DNA from: Glaciecola sp047637355
GTDB taxonomy: Bacteria > Pseudomonadota > Gammaproteobacteria > Enterobacterales > Alteromonadaceae
Reading direction: 5' to 3'
DNA length: 12,324 nucleotides
NCBI GenBank assembly: GCA_047637355.1
Contig: JBLIKA010000096.1
Location: 1-12,324, forward strand
Every line of letters starts with the position of its first letter. Within the stretch, counting starts at the first letter, position 1. Below, piece by piece: positions 8,048-12,324 of this stretch. The notes under the pieces are model-generated. The model worked only from the letters and a program-made list of their open reading frames with translations, searched no databases and was not told the DNA's origin. A program made the translations under genes and the position numbers.

Positions 8048-9424
8048 TTAGTCAGCAAGTAACTGGTCAACAAGCCTGATTGCATCACCTATATAGTTAG
8101 CTGGCGACAGTTTCTTTAATTCCATTTTCACTTCTGCTGGCAATTCTAGATTATCGATGAATTCTGCCATTACTGCCGCATTTACTTTTTTACCGCGAGT
8201 TAATTCTTTCAGCTTTTCATAAGGCTTTTCAATACCGTAACGACGCATTACCGTTTGAATAGGCTCTGCTAGTAATTCCCAGTTATTATCGAGTTCGGCA
8301 AGCAAACTCGCCTCGTTCAGTTGTAACTTACTGATCCCTTTCAATGTCGATTGATAGGCAATGACCGCATAACCTAAACCTACACCCAAATTTCTCAAAA
8401 CAGTTGAGTCAGTTAGGTCTCGTTGCCACCGGCTAACCGGTAATTTGGTTGCTAAATGGCCTAAGATTGCATTCGCAATGCCTAAATTACCTTCCGAGTT
8501 TTCAAAGTCGATTGGGTTAACTTTATGTGGCATTGTTGAAGAGCCAATTTCACCTGGAATGGTTCTTTGCTTAAAATGACCTAACGCTATGTAGCCCCAA
8601 GCATCGCGGTCAAAATCGATGAGTATTGTGTTAAAACGAGCGATAGCATCATATAATTCAGCAATATAATCATGTGGCTCAATTTGGGTCGTAAATGGAT
8701 TCCACGTAATGCCAAGGCCGTTTACAAATTCGCCAGCGAATATATGCCAGTCGGTATCTGGGTAAGCACTTAAGTGCGCATTATAGTTACCCACTGCACC
8801 GTTGATTTTTCCAAGTAGTTCGACGTTTGCAATTTGTTCTCTTTGGCGCTTCAGGCGCATCGCCACATTCGCCATTTCTTTACCCATTGTTGTAGGCGAA
8901 GCTGGCTGTCCATGAGTTCTCGCCATCATTGGGACACTTCGATATTCTTTTGCTAAACGAGTCAGCTCAGCAATTAACTGGTCACAATAAGGCAGTAAAA
9001 CGTCGTCACGACCGCCTTTGAGCATCAAAGCATGGGATAGGTTATTGATATCTTCTGATGTGCAAGCAAAGTGGATAAACTCATTAATGGCTTGCAGTTC
9101 GGCATTACCCGCTACTTTTTCTTTTAAGAAGTATTCTACCGCTTTGACATCGTGGTTTGTGGTCGCTTCAATATCTTTAACGCGTTGAGCGTCCGCTTCA
9201 CAAAATTGGTCAACGATGTTATTGAGTACTTGGTTTGCTTCTTTACCAAAAACGGGAACTTCTGTGATGTCTTGATGTTTAGATAAAGCTTGTAGCCAGC
9301 GAACTTCAACAATGACACGTTGTTTAATTAAACCGTATTCGCTGAAATATTCTCTTAACTCCTTTGTTTTAGAGCCGTAGCGGCCATCCACAGGGGAGAG
9401 CGCAGTGAGTGCGGATAGGTTCAT
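8048..9424 (-). CDS. purB: Adenylosuccinate lyase
   Basis: Catalyses two purine steps: SAICAR to AICAR plus fumarate, and adenylosuccinate to AMP plus fumarate. At 458 residues it aligns almost end to end with E. coli PurB (456), including MNLSALTALSPVDGRYG at the start. The fumarase/aspartase-superfamily signature GEIGSSTMPHKVNPIDFENS (291-310) carries the catalytic Ser295 on the mobile loop. His171 in ARTHGQPASP is the general acid, and TTNHDVKAVEY (88-98) binds substrate. The ATG has AAGGA 6 bases upstream. It lies 81 bases downstream of hflD, the conserved hflD-purB pair, and is followed by the cyclase. No convincing PurR operator was found in the gap or at the in-gene site used in E. coli. 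A cytoplasmic homotetramer is expected. Confidence 0.98.
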   Translation of the reverse strand: MNLSALTALSPVDGRYGSKTKELREYFSEYGLIKQRVIVEVRWLQALSKHQDITEVPVFGKEANQVLNNIVDQFCEADAQRVKDIEATTNHDVKAVEYFLKEKVAGNAELQAINEFIHFACTSEDINNLSHALMLKGGRDDVLLPYCDQLIAELTRLAKEYRSVPMMARTHGQPASPTTMGKEMANVAMRLKRQREQIANVELLGKINGAVGNYNAHLSAYPDTDWHIFAGEFVNGLGITWNPFTTQIEPHDYIAELYDAIARFNTILIDFDRDAWGYIALGHFKQRTIPGEIGSSTMPHKVNPIDFENSEGNLGIANAILGHLATKLPVSRWQRDLTDSTVLRNLGVGLGYAVIAYQSTLKGISKLQLNEASLLAELDNNWELLAEPIQTVMRRYGIEKPYEKLKELTRGKKVNAAVMAEFIDNLELPAEVKMELKKLSPANYIGDAIRLVDQLLAD

Positions 9425-9505
9425 TGTGTGTCCTTAATAAATATAAATTACGAATTAAATATGAATTTTAAATTTGAGTCGCTGTGCATTGTCTAAATAT
9501 CTGTT

Positions 9506-10132
9506 TTAGGAAATAACCCGAACAGCTTGTTTCGCAGCTTTCAAAATCTGATTTTTGTTGAGTAATATGTGTCTTCTCTTACCGCCCATTTGCCGCCAAA
9601 GCACCGCAGAACGAACACCAGCTAGCAGAAGTGCGCGTACCTTGTGCTGATTCGTCTCTATACTCAGATATTGCTGATTTCCAGCAATCTGAATTTTAGG
9701 CGCGAGCGGACTTACTACATCGGTATAAATGCTTGCTAAAGATGACATTATTTGGCTATGCTCAAAATCAATATGCCCCAACTGACGTTGCACATGTGAT
9801 ATTCGCTCGCCTAAAGTGTTTAACGCTGTAGGATGTTTGCTGAGTTTTCGTTCCAAACTTAATATCGAAGCGACATAACGTGTTATTTCGGCATCTTTGT
9901 GGCGGCTTTCATTATCTAGCTGTGCGACCAGTGTCTTAAATCCTACTGTCAAGTTCGGTAGGGAGCCATATACTTGTTGTGGATTGTCAGGAGCCGTGAC
10001 CAAAATGCTTGAAATGCTCGCCTCAATGGCCTGCGCATCAGCATTACCTTTGCGACCCACACTCTGAACTAACGCTGCCGCTTGGCATACACCTGCAAGC
10101 GCTATGTGACGTTCTATATCCGGGCTAATCAT
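9506..10132 (-). CDS. hflD: HflD, high-frequency-lysogenization regulator homologue
   Basis: A 208-residue helical protein matching E. coli HflD (213), seen in ALAGVCQAAALVQ (residues 12-24), LERKLSKHPTALNTLGERI, QRQLGHID, SIYTDVVSPLAPKIQ and KVRALLLAGVRSAVLWRQMGG. In E. coli it is a peripheral inner-membrane protein that binds phage lambda CII and affects lysogeny; its native role is poorly understood. It begins 7 bases after the mnmA stop, with AGAAGGG of the mnmA end as a distant ribosome site, so translation is probably coupled to mnmA. The mnmA-hflD-purB order is conserved across gammaproteobacteria. No phage genes are nearby, so the name reflects homology and not a phage function here. 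Confidence 0.95.
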   Translation of the reverse strand: MISPDIERHIALAGVCQAAALVQSVGRKGNADAQAIEASISSILVTAPDNPQQVYGSLPNLTVGFKTLVAQLDNESRHKDAEITRYVASILSLERKLSKHPTALNTLGERISHVQRQLGHIDFEHSQIMSSLASIYTDVVSPLAPKIQIAGNQQYLSIETNQHKVRALLLAGVRSAVLWRQMGGKRRHILLNKNQILKAAKQAVRVIS

Positions 10133-10139
10133 TTATTAT

Positions 10140-11315
10140 TTACCCTTCTGCTTTAGCAAAATTTGCTGGAAATGTTTTAACTTCATTGTCAACTAAATAG
10201 CCTTCTATAATACCACCGCCCAAGCATGTGTCTTCTATGTAAAAGACAGCTGATTGGCCTGGTGTAACTGCCTTTTGAGGCTCATCAAAAATAACCGTTA
10301 AGTTGCCATCGCTATCAGGTGTAACGGTGCAGGGTATATCATCTTGGCGATAACGGGTTTTGACCATCATTTTCATCGTCTCGAGCGGGCCTTGTCTATC
10401 AACCCAATGCAACTGGTTAGCAATTAAGCCGTCTGAGTAAAGTCGAGGGTGATTAGCACCCTGACCAATAACTAAGACATTACGCAATACGTCTTTATCA
10501 ACAACATACCAAGGTTCATCGCCATGTTCTTTCTTACCGCCAATGAGCAACCCTTTGCGCTGCCCCAGTGTGTGGTACATAAGACCATCATGGTGGCCAA
10601 TTTCTTCGCCTTCAGTTGTTTCAATGATGCCAGGTTTAGCCGGTAAGTATTGGCCTAGGAAATCTTTGAATTTCCGTTCACCAATGAAGCAAATGCCAGT
10701 ACTGTCTTTTTTGTTATGTGTAATCAGACCCTGTTGCTCGGCAATTTTGCGCACTTTTGGTTTTGCGATATCACCGACAGGAAAGAGTGTTTTAGCAAGA
10801 TGTTCATGACTAAGGGTGTATAAAAAGTAACTTTGATCTTTGTTATTATCAAAGCCACGCACCATCTTCCATTTACCATTTTTAAACTGGCGTTGAACAT
10901 AGTGGCCTGTTGCAATGTAATCGGCACCTAAGTCTTCTGCTGCAAATTCTAAAAATGCCTTGAATTTAATTTCCTTGTTACACATTATATCCGGATTAGG
11001 TGTCCTGCCTGCTTTATATTCTTCAAGGAAATATTCAAATACATTGTCCCAGTACTCTGCGGCAAAATTAATTTGATGCAGATGAATACCTAACTTATCT
11101 GCAACGGCTTGAGCATCGGCTAAATCTTCGGCGGCTGCACAATATTCGTCATTGTCATCCTCTTCCCAGTTCTTCATAAACAAACCCTCAACCTGGTAAC
11201 CTTCTTGTTGAAGGAGGTAAGCTGAAACGGAAGAGTCAACGCCGCCTGACATACCTACGATTACCTTAGTTTCAGAGTTTGGTTTTGAAGGAATTGGAGT
11301 ATTATTGTCAGTCAA
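10140..11315 (-). CDS. mnmA: tRNA-specific 2-thiouridylase
   Basis: Activates U34 of tRNA-Lys, -Glu and -Gln with ATP and inserts sulfur relayed by the Tus proteins, giving 2-thiouridine. At 391 residues it is a little longer than E. coli MnmA (368). The PP-loop SGGVDSS (residues 23-29) binds ATP. The catalytic cysteines are Cys112 (MCNKEIKF) and Cys209 (DSTGICFIGERKF); YIATGHYV and DQSYFL are tRNA-contacting segments. The start is TTG at 11315, with AAAGG 10 bases upstream. The only nearby in-frame ATG (Met22) falls inside the conserved region before the PP-loop and would destroy it. The N-terminus therefore carries about 16 unconserved residues. It heads the mnmA-hflD pair. A TATTAT-like -10 lies in the 108 bases before it, but no good -35. 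Confidence 0.97.
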   Translation of the reverse strand: MTDNNTPIPSKPNSETKVIVGMSGGVDSSVSAYLLQQEGYQVEGLFMKNWEEDDNDEYCAAAEDLADAQAVADKLGIHLHQINFAAEYWDNVFEYFLEEYKAGRTPNPDIMCNKEIKFKAFLEFAAEDLGADYIATGHYVQRQFKNGKWKMVRGFDNNKDQSYFLYTLSHEHLAKTLFPVGDIAKPKVRKIAEQQGLITHNKKDSTGICFIGERKFKDFLGQYLPAKPGIIETTEGEEIGHHDGLMYHTLGQRKGLLIGGKKEHGDEPWYVVDKDVLRNVLVIGQGANHPRLYSDGLIANQLHWVDRQGPLETMKMMVKTRYRQDDIPCTVTPDSDGNLTVIFDEPQKAVTPGQSAVFYIEDTCLGGGIIEGYLVDNEVKTFPANFAKAEG

Positions 11316-11412
11316 CGAACGGTTACCTTTTATGTTTGTACTAATTACTTATTTGAGCTTTGTATAATAGCAATTTTTAGCCCAGGTTTATAGTTTCTCA
11401 TAGTGCAAAATC

Positions 11413-11425
11413 AACTAATTTAGTT
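11413..11425 (-). terminator. Weak terminator-like repeat at the rluE stop
   Basis: AACTAA (11413-11418) and TTAGTT (11420-11425) form a 6-bp AT-only stem overlapping the rluE stop. On the minus strand it is followed by GATTTTG. The loop is one base, so a real hairpin would open to fewer pairs. Read-through from rluE into mnmA is likely. Confidence 0.2.
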
Positions 11426-12038
11426 AGCTTTTTATTGAATCCGATTCAACATATTCACCACTGGCTATATTGTCTAATGTCCAATGTCCAATACTGTAGC
11501 GAATTAGTCTTAACGTAGGAAATCCTATATGTGCCGTCATACGACGGACTTGTCTGTTGCGGCCTTCTGTAATAGAAATTGACAGCCAAGTGGTGGGAAT
11601 ATTCGCTCTAAATCGGACCGGAGGCGTTCTATCCCACAATTGGGGAGTTTGCATTTTCTCAATTTTAGCTGCAATCGTTGGTCCATCGTTTAGAGTGACT
11701 CCATTGCGAAGTTTATCTAAATCGGCTTCACCAGGTTGTCCTTCGACTTGCACCCAGTACGTTTTGCTGGTTTTATTTTTTGGTGACGAAATTTTATTCG
11801 CAAGTTTACCGTCATTGGTCAATACTAAAAGGCCTTCACTGTCGCGATCAAGACGTCCAGCGGCATATACATTCGGTATAGGAATATAATCTTTGAGCGT
11901 TTTACGGTCCTCTTGATCAGTGAATTGCGTAAGTACCATATAGGGTTTATTAAAAAGCAAAGTCTTTTTGGGCTCGCCAGGTTTGTTGTCTTGTTTTTTT
12001 CTGCGCTGACTAAAATACGTTGATTGTGAGTTTTTCAC
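11424..12038 (-). CDS. rluE: 23S rRNA pseudouridine synthase E
   Basis: Isomerises U2457 of 23S rRNA to pseudouridine in E. coli; the same role is expected here. The 204-residue protein belongs to the RsuA/RluE branch and lacks an S4 domain. It opens with a short basic tail (residues 11-25), then TLLFNKPYMVLTQFTD. The catalytic Asp64 is in AAGRLDRDSEGLLVLTNDG. KTYWVQVEG and EGRNRQVRRMTAHIGFPTLRLIR (two family motifs) follow. The start is GTG at 12038; upstream in-frame codons to the next stop offer only CTG, ATA or ATT. The ribosome site is weak (AGG, about 13 bases away). It lies upstream of mnmA, as in E. coli, but without nudJ between. A short AT-rich repeat (11413-11425) overlaps its stop and could act as a weak terminator. 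Confidence 0.95.
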   Translation of the reverse strand: MKNSQSTYFSQRRKKQDNKPGEPKKTLLFNKPYMVLTQFTDQEDRKTLKDYIPIPNVYAAGRLDRDSEGLLVLTNDGKLANKISSPKNKTSKTYWVQVEGQPGEADLDKLRNGVTLNDGPTIAAKIEKMQTPQLWDRTPPVRFRANIPTTWLSISITEGRNRQVRRMTAHIGFPTLRLIRYSIGHWTLDNIASGEYVESDSIKS

Positions 12039-12083
12039 GAAAATTTGCTGCCTGAATTTTATGTTCAGTATTTAATGATAATA

Positions 12084-12112
12084 ATTATGCCACGAAGTCG
12101 GGTCTATCGTAA
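12084..12112 (-). promoter_or_regulatory. rluE: Possible rluE promoter
   Basis: On the minus strand TTACGA (12112-12107) and CATAAT (12089-12084) are separated by exactly 17 bases and lie about 46 bases before the GTG of rluE. The -10 matches the sigma-70 consensus at 5 of 6 bases, the -35 at only 3 of 6. It is offered on position and spacing. Confidence 0.35.
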
Positions 12113-12236
12113 GTTTCTTTTTACGTTTGCAGACTTTTGAGCCAGTTTTGTAATCACTTGTTTAGCACCATAGCTGCAAATTAAAGATACTTTGGCATGC
12201 TTGCTGAGCAAATGTTAATGACTAAACAGTGATTTT

Positions 12237-12277
12237 TAGACATAAAAAGCAGGACCATATTCTGCTTTTTATGTCTA
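12237..12277. terminator. Strong bidirectional terminator upstream of rluE
   Basis: A perfect 16-bp inverted repeat, TAGACATAAAAAGCAG (12237-12252) and CTGCTTTTTATGTCTA (12262-12277), around a 9-base loop. The stem contains an A-run and a T-run. No gene to its left reads toward it, so it most likely ends a minus-strand gene entering from the right edge and insulates rluE. The 198 bases between rluE and this stem hold only the possible promoter and a small TTGCT-G-AGCAA repeat (12201-12211). Confidence 0.8.
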
Positions 12278-12324
12278 TTTAAATGCTAATAATAAATTAT
12301 CGGCTACCTTTCTGGCTCTTCGCC
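12275..12324 (-). other. Possible C-terminal codons of a minus-strand gene
   Basis: The terminator implies a gene ending here. One minus-strand frame is open to the window edge and stops with TAG at 12275-12277, at the base of the terminator stem, giving ARKVADNLLLAFK at its end. The other two frames stop at 12304-12306 and 12298-12300. Too little is present to choose a frame or name a family. Confidence 0.25.

Noticed and set aside
9225..9245. GCAAAC half-site inside purB on the minus strand, near where E. coli purB has its PurR operator
   Set aside because: Only one half matches; the second half lacks the GTTTGC arm, so no operator is called.
11557..11889. 110-codon plus-strand frame opposite rluE
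   Set aside because: A shadow of rluE, whose motifs and catalytic Asp are unmistakable on the other strand.

Overview
The window looks like chromosome of a low-GC marine gammaproteobacterium, most likely of the Alteromonadales (Colwellia, Glaciecola or Shewanella type). The reasons are the close match of PurB, HflD, MnmA and RluE to their Escherichia coli counterparts, the monomeric NADP-type isocitrate dehydrogenase, and a Gly/Ser-linker lipoprotein with an Ig-like domain typical of marine polysaccharide-degrading lineages. The genus cannot be fixed from the sequence alone.

Left third (1-3233), accessory and partly decayed. A frameshifted lipoprotein pseudogene (66 to about 757) is followed by an intact 194-residue sulfotransferase-like gene (787-1371). 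Next comes a glycoside-hydrolase-like reading frame without its N-terminus (1391-2491). A 742-base stretch without a credible gene (2492-3233) holds several stem-loop-forming sequences of unknown role.

Middle (3234-5562). Monomeric isocitrate dehydrogenase (icd, + strand), with all expected active-site residues, ends at a strong bidirectional terminator (5529-5562). The same terminator serves the convergent operon arriving from the right.

Right half (5603-12038), all on the minus strand. In transcription order: rluE, mnmA, hflD, purB, a six-helix membrane class III adenylate cyclase, and roxA. rluE, mnmA, hflD and purB keep the E. coli order, except that nudJ is missing between rluE and mnmA. 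The cyclase is placed between purB and roxA, and its stop overlaps the roxA start by 4 bases, so the two are probably translationally coupled. The cluster joins 23S rRNA pseudouridylation (RluE), tRNA 2-thiolation (MnmA), a membrane-associated regulator (HflD), purine synthesis (PurB), cAMP synthesis and ribosomal protein uL16 hydroxylation (RoxA). Its theme is translation machinery and nucleotide metabolism, with a cAMP signalling gene added.

Right edge (12039-12324). A possible rluE promoter, a 16-bp perfect-stem terminator (12237-12277), and perhaps the last codons of a minus-strand gene running in from outside.
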